Shown here: piece by piece, positions 8,948 to 17,304 of the stretch
How the letters are laid out: the number at the start of each line of letters is the position of its first letter
Numbering within the stretch: position 1 is the first letter of the stretch
Source of the DNA: Phormidium willei BDU 130791
Lineage (GTDB): Bacteria; Cyanobacteriota; Cyanobacteriia; Cyanobacteriales; Geitlerinemataceae
DNA: 64,000 nt
Assembly (NCBI GenBank): GCA_001637315.1
Contig: LSZA01000002.1
Location: forward strand, 1 to 64,000
Direction: 5' to 3'
Notes under the pieces: model-generated
What the model was told of the DNA's origin: nothing
Database searches by the model: none
The model's input: only the letters and a program-made list of their open reading frames with translations
Translations under genes and position numbers: made by a program

Positions 8948-11227
8948 ATGGAAATCTCTAGGATCTTTCAAACCTCAAGTGAGACCACACATTCTTTCTT
9001 TAGTAAACCAGGTGAAGGCTTTTATATTCCACTATACCAACGGGAGTATAGTTGGGATAAAGACAATATAGAACAGTTAATGGATGATGTGTGCCGTGGA
9101 GTAAAAGATCTTATCTTGTCAGAAGATACTATACATTTCATGGGGACTCTGATTTTAGTAGCAGAAAATAATCCTGAAAATAATATCACACCCCAAGATC
9201 CTAAAGCTCTACCCACTGCTATATTAAATGTAATTGATGGACAGCAGAGAATTTCAACATTTTCTCTCTTAGGTTGTAAGTTATATGAACTCCTATCTCA
9301 GTTGACCCAGGAGCTACCAGAGTCAAGCGATTATGACGATTTAAGAGAAATCACAAAATCCTATTTAACTAAATTGAAAGTACTCTTCTCCTTGTATTTA
9401 GGAAGGGGATATCCGGAGCAAAAGCCAGTTGTTATACGAGCTGGTATTGATACTTGGATACTAGAAGGAGATGACGATGAATATTATAAGTCAGATGTAT
9501 CTTTGGTTTTGGCTCAATTCATAAGAGCAATTTCTGATGAATCTGAATTTCCCAGATTAACCCGAAAATCCAAAACCAAAATTTATGATAACTTCAAGAT
9601 CATAGATGATTTCCTTCAGAATGTTTTAGAAGCCCATCGACATGATGGAGATGGAGAATATCCAAAGGCGTGGGATATTTTAGAAGGAAACATTAAACAA
9701 AAAACACTATGGGACTATAATCGTCCAGGCTTGAAAAAGCTAGTAGAGGAAAGGTCAGAAGAGGCTTGCGCCTTGGTTCAATTATACGCTTTTTGCTATT
9801 ATTTGCTGGAAAGATGCTGTTTTACAGTTATTAAGCCTGTATCAGAAGTCCGTGCATTTGACATGTTTCAATCGCTGAATGCGACAGGAACTCCACTAAC
9901 AGCTCTAGAGACATTTAAGCCCCTAGTTGTTAATACTGCCGACTCCCAGAAAAGCGGAAAATCAAAGAAATATAGTTACACAATATCTAAAATTAAAGAT
10001 TATTTTGATCGTGTTGATGAGTTAATGCATCGTTTAAGAAGTGCATCCGCCAAAAACAAGCGAACTAATGATTATTTAACTTTATTTGCTGCCGCGTACA
10101 GTGGTAATAAATTATCAAAGCAGTTTAGCCAGCAAAGAAAATGGCTTAATGACGAATATGCTGAGTGTGGAACCTTTGAAAAAAAGGAAAATTTTGTTCG
10201 CGCAATGGGAGATACTGCAAGTTACTGTAAGGAAGTTATTTACTCTGAAGCTAACCAGCGTAATGGATTTCCGGGACTAGGCAATATTGACGAGTCACTG
10301 AGGAAGGAAGCGGCTTTTTTAACGGTGTATCTTCAAGACGCAGGCCATAAGATGGCCCACACAATATTGAGTCGATTTTATTCTCTTGCCATTACCGATA
10401 GCTCTCAGCAAAAGGAATTTGCATTAGCCTGTAGGTCGATAGCAGCATTTTTTACAATTTGGAGGTCATCTATCCCGAACAAAGGTCTCGATGATGTCTA
10501 CAGAAAATTACTAACTGAGTATTTTTCATGGAAATGTGGTGATTCGTCACTAAACGTTCCATCTCTTCAGAAGTACCTATGGAAAAGTCTAAAAAGTAAG
10601 AAAATCGGGGATAAAGAGAGTTGGAAACTCGCTGCACTCCAGTATCTCCGATATGATAATGTCAAGAAAGTGTGTAGATTTTGCCTGTTTGTTACAGCCA
10701 GCAACACCATACCTGATTTGGATAGTCCTGGCTTAATGAAGATTACTAAAAAGAAACAAGACAGTAGTTACTTGGATCCAGAAAAGTGGAAGGACTCGGA
10801 TTTCAAATCAATAGAACATATTGCGCCACAGAAGCAAAATTCAGATCCATATTTTGACAGTTGGGATTCTCGAATTTACGATGACTTCAACCATGAGTCG
10901 ATTGGTAATTTAACTTTGTTGCCAACTGATATTAACAGCTCCGCAAGTAATAAAAGTTGGACAGAAAAGTGGTTCTATTATAGGTACTTGTCTGAAGATG
11001 ATTCAGACAACCTAGCAAACCTAAAAAAAGAAGCTGAGGAAAAGGGTATTTCTCTCAAAGACGACATATTAGAACGCTTGGAAAGCATCTCCTATAAATC
11101 TCATATTCTTCCTCTTACTAAAGTTGATCCATTCAACCTTGCCTGGAACCAAGAAATCATCAATAAGCGTGCAGACCGCATTTGTGATATTGTATGGGAA
11201 ACCATGAGTTCCTGGCTATCAGGATAA
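8948..11227 (+). CDS. sspE: DUF262-DUF1524 nuclease (SspE/GmrSD-like)
   Basis: 759 residues. The N-terminal DUF262 has FYIPLYQREYSW and the nucleotide-hydrolysis motif DGQQR at residues 97-101, plus the later LNATGTPLTALETFKP segment. The C-terminal DUF1524 HNH-type nuclease has EHIAPQ at 623-628 and IGNLTLLP from 652, followed by the conserved Asn-rich stretch. This is the architecture of SspE, which senses phosphorothioate DNA and attacks phage DNA, and of the GmrSD/BrxU type IV restriction enzymes that attack modified DNA. Position directly after the sulfurtransferase favours SspE. The gene is clearly AT-richer than its neighbours and I see no HIP1 octamer in it, which suggests separate acquisition. 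Confidence 0.85.
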   Translation: MEISRIFQTSSETTHSFFSKPGEGFYIPLYQREYSWDKDNIEQLMDDVCRGVKDLILSEDTIHFMGTLILVAENNPENNITPQDPKALPTAILNVIDGQQRISTFSLLGCKLYELLSQLTQELPESSDYDDLREITKSYLTKLKVLFSLYLGRGYPEQKPVVIRAGIDTWILEGDDDEYYKSDVSLVLAQFIRAISDESEFPRLTRKSKTKIYDNFKIIDDFLQNVLEAHRHDGDGEYPKAWDILEGNIKQKTLWDYNRPGLKKLVEERSEEACALVQLYAFCYYLLERCCFTVIKPVSEVRAFDMFQSLNATGTPLTALETFKPLVVNTADSQKSGKSKKYSYTISKIKDYFDRVDELMHRLRSASAKNKRTNDYLTLFAAAYSGNKLSKQFSQQRKWLNDEYAECGTFEKKENFVRAMGDTASYCKEVIYSEANQRNGFPGLGNIDESLRKEAAFLTVYLQDAGHKMAHTILSRFYSLAITDSSQQKEFALACRSIAAFFTIWRSSIPNKGLDDVYRKLLTEYFSWKCGDSSLNVPSLQKYLWKSLKSKKIGDKESWKLAALQYLRYDNVKKVCRFCLFVTASNTIPDLDSPGLMKITKKKQDSSYLDPEKWKDSDFKSIEHIAPQKQNSDPYFDSWDSRIYDDFNHESIGNLTLLPTDINSSASNKSWTEKWFYYRYLSEDDSDNLANLKKEAEEKGISLKDDILERLESISYKSHILPLTKVDPFNLAWNQEIINKRADRICDIVWETMSSWLSG

Positions 11228-11346
11228 GATTTGATTGAAAGTAGATTCAACAAAAAACTTTGATCTAATACAAAGTATGCAAAAAATTTCTATCATAATA
11301 TTCTGAAGAATAAAAAGTTCCACGATTTTGTTAACAAAATTACTGT

Positions 11347-12180
11347 ATGCCAAAACTACAACTCAGCTTCCACACGACTTTTGCACTGAAGAAAGAAGAA
11401 GTGCAAAAAATCCTCCACTGTGCTTCTGAAGATCTTGGACTCAATGACTCCCTCAAAAATCTGCAAGCTCGTACTGGACTTGGAAACAAAAAAGTTACCC
11501 CAATCAAAAGTTGGGCAACCCGAGCCGGATTAGTAGAAGAAAATAAACTCAGTCCAGAAGGAAACATTATCTGGGAGCGCGACCCTGAACTCGAACAACT
11601 CCCCACCGACTGGTTCATGCACTTTTATCTGAGCCTCGGCGATAAAAAACTCTCAGAGCCGCCAAAACTTCCCTCAGACTGGGGAGGTTGGACGTACTTC
11701 GTCTATGAATTTATCCCCCAATATCGGAGTTTCACGGAAGATGACCTCTTCCATCATGCAGCACTGGTCTTCGATAGCGAAAAACCGAAACCACTGAAAA
11801 AAAATCTTCGTATTTTGTTACGAGCCTACACAGACCCTTATGCACTAGCGGGCTGTAAATTTCTTATACTGGAAGACGGGCAGTATCACACCGATCAAGC
11901 CAGACGACCCAACCCTTATCTCGTCGGGTACTTCCTGGCTAAACTTTGGGAACGAGACTTCCCCCAAGAAGGTTCAGTGCTGACTGACTCCCTCTTAACG
12001 CATCCCATGGGTCTCGGTCCTGTTTTGGGACTTGATCAAACTGGGGTGCAAGAAGAACTCAACCGCCTAGAATCCCTGGGAATCATCGAACAACGTCGAG
12101 CCGTTCCCCCCTTCCAAGTGGTTCCTCGTTGGACAACTTCCCTCGATTTGCTCGAAAAGGCCTATGACTGCGATCGCTAA
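11347..12180 (+). CDS. DUF4007 family protein (second copy, BREX operon)
   Basis: 277 residues. It follows the same plan as the first DUF4007 protein: LSFHTTFALKKEEVQKIL corresponds to FARHETFHPRFGWLKKGF, KKVTPIKSWATRAGL to the GKNMVRSIRYW segment, and the LSPEG...DPELEQLPTDWFMHFYL stretch to LTxxG...LWLLHWQL. Overall identity looks low, so these are diverged paralogues rather than a recent duplication. The C-terminal GVQEELNRLESLGIIEQRR looks like a winged helix. It opens a tightly packed operon (17-base overlap with the next gene) leading to BrxC-, PglZ- and BrxL-like genes. Inferred role: DNA recognition or nicking module of the BREX-like block. Confidence 0.68.
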   Translation: MPKLQLSFHTTFALKKEEVQKILHCASEDLGLNDSLKNLQARTGLGNKKVTPIKSWATRAGLVEENKLSPEGNIIWERDPELEQLPTDWFMHFYLSLGDKKLSEPPKLPSDWGGWTYFVYEFIPQYRSFTEDDLFHHAALVFDSEKPKPLKKNLRILLRAYTDPYALAGCKFLILEDGQYHTDQARRPNPYLVGYFLAKLWERDFPQEGSVLTDSLLTHPMGLGPVLGLDQTGVQEELNRLESLGIIEQRRAVPPFQVVPRWTTSLDLLEKAYDCDR

Positions 12181-12604
12181 TCTTAGTCTTAATGAAGCCA
12201 GACCCGAAGATCGGGTTCATCTACTGATTTGGGACAGTCCCCAATCTAGCGAACTCCAGGACTTAGCCTTCCGCCATAATGCTGAGCGAGTCGACTACCG
12301 TCACCATCTTCTACAACGACATCCCCCCAACCAGCGTTTTTTAGTGCTGCACCATCACCTCGACCGAGAACTCGCCGCTCTCAAAACCCTTTGTCAGCAG
12401 GCCAGCAAACCTATCATCCTCCTCGAAGGATTTGACTGCTTCATCACCTATCTCCTCAGCCGTCCCAAAAGTCCGATTTCCCAACTCTGGACGCATCTCG
12501 ACCAAACTCGCAAACTCGAATCCCGCCTTTGGATTCTCCTGCCTCCCGCCTTAGTTCCCCCAACCTGGGATGACCAGCGTCAACGCCGCGTGACCGTCAG
12601 TTAA
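12164..12604 (+). CDS. Small unknown protein of the BREX-like operon
   Basis: 146 residues that I do not recognise. There is no Walker A motif, so it is not an ordinary BrxF ATPase, although the half KPIILLEGFDCFITYLL ... LWTHLDQTRKLESRLWILLPP resembles the Walker B and sensor half of a P-loop or PglZ-associated protein. It starts inside the DUF4007 gene (17-base overlap) and is followed after 32 bases by the 1555-aa ATPase. The strong coupling means that it is part of the system. BrxB-type function (partner of PglZ) or a degenerate P-loop adaptor are possibilities that I cannot decide between. Confidence 0.6.
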   Translation: MTAIANLSLNEARPEDRVHLLIWDSPQSSELQDLAFRHNAERVDYRHHLLQRHPPNQRFLVLHHHLDRELAALKTLCQQASKPIILLEGFDCFITYLLSRPKSPISQLWTHLDQTRKLESRLWILLPPALVPPTWDDQRQRRVTVS

Positions 12605-12636
12605 AGTTTCTCCGTTCCTCACCCACCCAGAAGCCG

Positions 12637-15600
12637 ATGTTACTCAATCAACTGGTCCGAGTTAACGAAAAAGCCAATATTTCCAACTCCGTTAACTTTG
12701 GCATGATGGATAATCCTGAACAGAATCATGCTCTCTGTGAAGGGTTTGTTTTTAACTATAATCCTGAAAAACCTAACACGTCAACGGTGGGGATCTTAGA
12801 CCGTCTGCGGCTGAGTTACCACAGTCAAAGCACCCCTAATATTCACTTAGTGGTACAGCAGTATGGTAAGGGAAAATCTCACTTTGCCGTTGCTTTAGCT
12901 AACTTTTTTAGTCAACCCGCCGAGAGTCCAGAAGTTAATGGCATCTTAGAACAAGTCCGCGTCGCTACCAGCGGACAAAATGACTCCTTAGTGGAGGGAT
13001 TACGGGCCTTTAAAGAAAATCGTCGCTATTTGACCGTTTGCTTAAGTGGCGACCACGGGGGAGATTTACGACAACATTTTCTCAAACAACTCCTAACCAA
13101 ACTCGATCGCGAAAGAATTACCGACTCCATCGCACATCATATTTGTCGGGAACCCCTAGACTATCTACAACAGTTGAGTGAGGAGAACCGCCGCCAAGCC
13201 GATGAATACCTCCATCAACAAGGCTATCCTGACGGTGACCTCAACACCATGATTCACCTGCTGCAAGATGGGAATACTTCGATTATTCCGGCAGTCAAAG
13301 CCTTATCTGGTCATTTGGTTGGCTATCCCATTGATTTTCAAACTCATATTGATATCGAGGTCATTCTTAAGGATTTGATTGAGGGACTTTGCAGTGGTGA
13401 GTCCCCTCAATTTCAAGGAATCTTGATTCTGTTTGATGAGCTAAACTATTATCTCAAGGCTTGGGCTAATAACTCAGCCATGGCGGGAGGAACGGCTATT
13501 CAGAACATCACGAATATCTGTGAAACCTATCGCCATAAACTTGCTCTCCTGAGTTTTGCTCAGGTTGGCTTAACCAAAGCGTCGGGAATTTCTGGTTCAG
13601 AACGAGAAAGCTATCTTAAAATCGCCTCAAGATTGGAACCGGCTGATAGCACCTACTATCCAGAATCCAGCTTAGAGCTAGTTATCAATAACTTACTAGA
13701 ACAGCAGGTTAATACAGAGGAATGGAAAGGCTTTTTTGAGCATTGGGGTGATACTCTACTCGGCGAAGCTCGACAAGCATTTAACACCTATATCCCCATT
13801 TATCGGGAACGAGGCTGGTCATTTGATGACTTTTTCAAACATCTGGGATTGGGTTCCTTTCCATTGCACCCATTGACAGGCTATCTCCTATCGAAATTAG
13901 ATTTTGCTCAGGTTCAAGACCGAACCGCAATCCAATTTGTGAAAGGCTATGTGCGCGAGTTTATCGAGGCCCATCCCGTTGAACAGGATGGTTTACTGAG
14001 TTATGTGTATCCTATTGACTTAGTGGACACATTCTTAGATAACCTAAGTGATGCTCAGTATTACAACCAATTTATAAAGGCAAGGAATTTAGTCATTCAC
14101 TCGGAGAATCCCGATGAATTGTCTGTTCTCAAAGCCTTATTTCTCTACTTCACCAGTGGGGACAAGCTCACCAAAAGCGATCGCCACCCCCATGAAGACC
14201 TCCTGAGTGAACTGTCGGGACTTCCCAAAAGCCGGGTTCGGGAGGCTTTGAAACAACTAGAAGCTCGCGACCAAATCTATTACCGCGCCGACAGTAAGCT
14301 CTATTCCTTCTTTTCAGGAAGTACCACCCCCGGAGAATTACGGAAGAAACTAGAGGAAGCCGTCCAGCGCCAACCCGATTCAATTAAAGATGTTCTCGTC
14401 CATTGTCGGCAAAACGTAAGCCGTTATCTAAAATCCTCATCGATGACGGCGACCCAGTTTGTCAGCGAGAATGGCTTGGTTGGTGATGACTGGACATTTG
14501 AGTATCAAATCTACGATAGTGATGAGTTTCATCGCATCTTAAGAAGTCAACGCTGGTCGCCGGGTGGTAGCGCCAAAGGAGTTGTTGGCTTTGTCTTGGC
14601 AGCTACCCTAGAGGATCTGCAAGAGATGCGACAACAAGCTACCCCTAAACTTCAAAACTCCAGATTAGAGAATCGCCTGGTAGTGGCTGTCCCCAAAACA
14701 ACGACAGAAGAACTGAACCACGCTTTAAAACTGCAAAAAGCCTTACGTCAACTCTCCGATGGAGAAAAAACCTTATATGGAAACACCTTTACTCAACTCG
14801 CGAAACAGTTGAATGACCAAATTGAAGGGGAAACTGAGCGGTTATTGACGGACTGTAGTTACCACAATCCCGTCGCAGACCAGTTGTCTCCTCAGGACCA
14901 AAACCGTCTCCAATCCCTGGTGAGTGCTTTGCTTAGCCAAACCTATCCCCAGGTGGCTTCTGTGGGGAATGTGGATAAACTGCGATCGCAGCACAGTACC
15001 GGACGCAAAATTGTTCGGGTCATTGCCGAACAGCTATTTCAAAATAAGTTTACTCCCTCAAACTTACCTCCTGATCGGTTCTACCAACCCACCATTGACA
15101 ATGTGTTTTGCAAAGTCTGGGGAATCTTCCGGATAGAACGACAAAAGTATCAGGTTTATAGTCCTCAAAATAAGCGAGTTAAGGCGGCTTGGGATGAGAT
15201 TAACAACGCTACGGATATTAGTCACTGTCCCTCCAAAACCGTTGCCCTAAAACAACTGTGGGAGACTCTGTCCGCTCCCCCCTATGGCTACAATGAACTG
15301 ACCTTTACGGTGTTACTCTGTAGTTGGCTGGCCTATCATCGGACCGAGGTAGTCCTGAAAGGAACTGCTGGCATTCCTAAACGTAAGTCGGAGAGCTTTC
15401 CTGTGGTGTCTCAACCCTTAACGGATTGGGGGTCAAGTAACCTATTTGAAAAAATTGACGACTTTATTAATGTCTGGATTGTCAAACAAACAGCGCAACT
15501 GATTCGTCGTCAACGTCTCGCGCCTCCTGAACTTCCGGACAGTTCCCCCATTCCCTATGATGAGGCTTGCGCCTATCTGAAACAAGTGGAGGAGTTTCTC

Positions 15601-17304
15601 GGGAGTTCCGATATTACCAAAACTGAAGCTGAGCAGGTGAAACGCGATCGCAAACCGGTTGCAGAGCAGGTTGAGGGAGTCAACGTCTGGTTTGCTCCCA
15701 TCGCGGAGGTGGACTCTTTCGGAGAGTCGATGTCCCTCGAACAGCTTATTAAATGTTATCCCCAGGTCAACGTATCTCCTCCCGCCATTCGTCTCGATCG
15801 CATTTCAGTCAGTCCCTCTCCCAAACAACGGGAGTTATATGAGCAGGTCAAACAGAGAGTTCAAAGCCAACTGGACGAGCAAATTCTCAGCTTTAGCGAG
15901 GAAGCCGATCGCCTCAACCGTGAGGAAGCCTGTGACGCCTATCAGACAAGACTCGCAAGTTTACAAGACCAACTGGCGACGATTCCCGATTTAGAACGAT
16001 TCGGCGAAACCCTGAACTATGCTAGTCAACGAGTTGAATCCCTGCGATCGCAACTCCAGACTCGCCAACAGGTGGCGGACATCCTCCAGCAAATCAACAA
16101 CCAGTTCGCCAAGTTGAGCGAAACCTCCAGTCAAGAGGATTACGATGAGGTTCAAAGCGCGATCACCTCTCTCCAGGAGCAGGCTCCCCCGAGTCAAGAG
16201 ATAAGCCAACGTGTGGCTGAGATAGATCAGACCCTTGAACAGTCTCGCTCCCAATTGCTGCAACAACTCCAGGACTGGGAACAATGGGAACAAGAGGACA
16301 CCCAACCCAAAACCCGTCAGCAAATCCTGGAGATGAGCAAGGCGATCGCACGGGAAGAAAGTCGGTTCACAGACCCCGACTCCAAAACTCGCTTGCAGCA
16401 ATTACAGCAAAAACTCGATCGCAAACTCCTAGACGCTGAAAGCCAAGAAACCTCCCAACAACAACAGGCTGACGTCGAAGCGGCTCGGCGACAACAGATT
16501 CAGCAATTGTCTCCCTCCCCCAATCTCCCCCTAGCCGAGTGTGAATCTCGACTCCAACAACTCCAAGAACTGCGATCGCAACTTCAGGACAACTCCCTAG
16601 AACCCGATTTCAACCGCGTTCAGGAGCAACTTGACAGCCAAATCCAAGACTATCGCCAACAACTGAACCAGATTAGTGATCGCCTCGATAGTCTCACCAC
16701 CCGCTCAGAGTTCAACCAAGTCAAATCCAACTACGACAAACTAGAAGTATTACTCCAACACTCCAGCCAGTGGGACCCCTACCAACAACAGCTCCCCCGG
16801 TTTGAGAGCCTACAACAAGACATTGAGACCATCGAAGCCTTTGAAGCCGACAAACGGCGATCGCGCTCCAGCCAAGACCTCAACCCCCTGAGCGATCGCC
16901 TCCAGCAGCTCCCCCAACAGCTACAAAACCCCCATCGCTTCCAACCCCAACTTCAGCAATGGACAGACGACCTCAACCAACAACGCCAAGCCTATCAACA
17001 GCAAGCTCAAGACTGGCTCAATGACCTACAACAGCAATTTCAGGAGGTTTACCAAACCCCCGACAACTCGGAAAAACTGGATATCGTCACCCAGGTTCGC
17101 GATCGCCTACAACAAGAACGCTCCCAGCATGACCCCAACCTAACCCCCAGCCATCACAGCACCCTCACCCAACTCGAACGGGAATGTCAGCGGGAACAAG
17201 AGAAAGACACCGCCAATCAAATCAAAGTCCTGTTCCAACAACTCCCCCGCGTCCAACGTCAAACCCTCTACGAAGAGCTAAACGCCTATCTCTCCCATGA
17301 CTGA
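12637..17304 (+). CDS. brxC: BrxC/PglY-like giant ATPase
   Basis: 1555 residues. The N-terminal P-loop is Y-GKGKS at residues 76-81 within VVQQYGKGKSHFAVALA, and the Walker B is LILFDELNYYL with Asp267-Glu268. This N-terminal ATPase in a very large protein, directly upstream of pglZ, is the BrxC/PglY arrangement of BREX systems. From about residue 1080 to the end the protein is Gln/Leu/Arg-rich coiled coil (repeated LQQL, QQLQ units), which suggests oligomerisation or a long scaffold. The first ATPase of the island (4542) has the same N-terminal P-loop plan but a different body. It overlaps pglZ by eight bases. The coding strand turns markedly C-rich toward the 3' end. Confidence 0.78.
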   Translation: MLLNQLVRVNEKANISNSVNFGMMDNPEQNHALCEGFVFNYNPEKPNTSTVGILDRLRLSYHSQSTPNIHLVVQQYGKGKSHFAVALANFFSQPAESPEVNGILEQVRVATSGQNDSLVEGLRAFKENRRYLTVCLSGDHGGDLRQHFLKQLLTKLDRERITDSIAHHICREPLDYLQQLSEENRRQADEYLHQQGYPDGDLNTMIHLLQDGNTSIIPAVKALSGHLVGYPIDFQTHIDIEVILKDLIEGLCSGESPQFQGILILFDELNYYLKAWANNSAMAGGTAIQNITNICETYRHKLALLSFAQVGLTKASGISGSERESYLKIASRLEPADSTYYPESSLELVINNLLEQQVNTEEWKGFFEHWGDTLLGEARQAFNTYIPIYRERGWSFDDFFKHLGLGSFPLHPLTGYLLSKLDFAQVQDRTAIQFVKGYVREFIEAHPVEQDGLLSYVYPIDLVDTFLDNLSDAQYYNQFIKARNLVIHSENPDELSVLKALFLYFTSGDKLTKSDRHPHEDLLSELSGLPKSRVREALKQLEARDQIYYRADSKLYSFFSGSTTPGELRKKLEEAVQRQPDSIKDVLVHCRQNVSRYLKSSSMTATQFVSENGLVGDDWTFEYQIYDSDEFHRILRSQRWSPGGSAKGVVGFVLAATLEDLQEMRQQATPKLQNSRLENRLVVAVPKTTTEELNHALKLQKALRQLSDGEKTLYGNTFTQLAKQLNDQIEGETERLLTDCSYHNPVADQLSPQDQNRLQSLVSALLSQTYPQVASVGNVDKLRSQHSTGRKIVRVIAEQLFQNKFTPSNLPPDRFYQPTIDNVFCKVWGIFRIERQKYQVYSPQNKRVKAAWDEINNATDISHCPSKTVALKQLWETLSAPPYGYNELTFTVLLCSWLAYHRTEVVLKGTAGIPKRKSESFPVVSQPLTDWGSSNLFEKIDDFINVWIVKQTAQLIRRQRLAPPELPDSSPIPYDEACAYLKQVEEFLGSSDITKTEAEQVKRDRKPVAEQVEGVNVWFAPIAEVDSFGESMSLEQLIKCYPQVNVSPPAIRLDRISVSPSPKQRELYEQVKQRVQSQLDEQILSFSEEADRLNREEACDAYQTRLASLQDQLATIPDLERFGETLNYASQRVESLRSQLQTRQQVADILQQINNQFAKLSETSSQEDYDEVQSAITSLQEQAPPSQEISQRVAEIDQTLEQSRSQLLQQLQDWEQWEQEDTQPKTRQQILEMSKAIAREESRFTDPDSKTRLQQLQQKLDRKLLDAESQETSQQQQADVEAARRQQIQQLSPSPNLPLAECESRLQQLQELRSQLQDNSLEPDFNRVQEQLDSQIQDYRQQLNQISDRLDSLTTRSEFNQVKSNYDKLEVLLQHSSQWDPYQQQLPRFESLQQDIETIEAFEADKRRSRSSQDLNPLSDRLQQLPQQLQNPHRFQPQLQQWTDDLNQQRQAYQQQAQDWLNDLQQQFQEVYQTPDNSEKLDIVTQVRDRLQQERSQHDPNLTPSHHSTLTQLERECQREQEKDTANQIKVLFQQLPRVQRQTLYEELNAYLSHD

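Noticed and set aside
12164-12604. BrxF call for the 146-aa protein
   Set aside because: BrxF is a P-loop ATPase; no Walker A motif is present here.
15991-16401. 136-aa minus-strand ORF inside the brxC-like gene
   Set aside because: Leu-rich translation is the antisense of the Gln/Leu coiled-coil region; no ribosome-binding site or family character.
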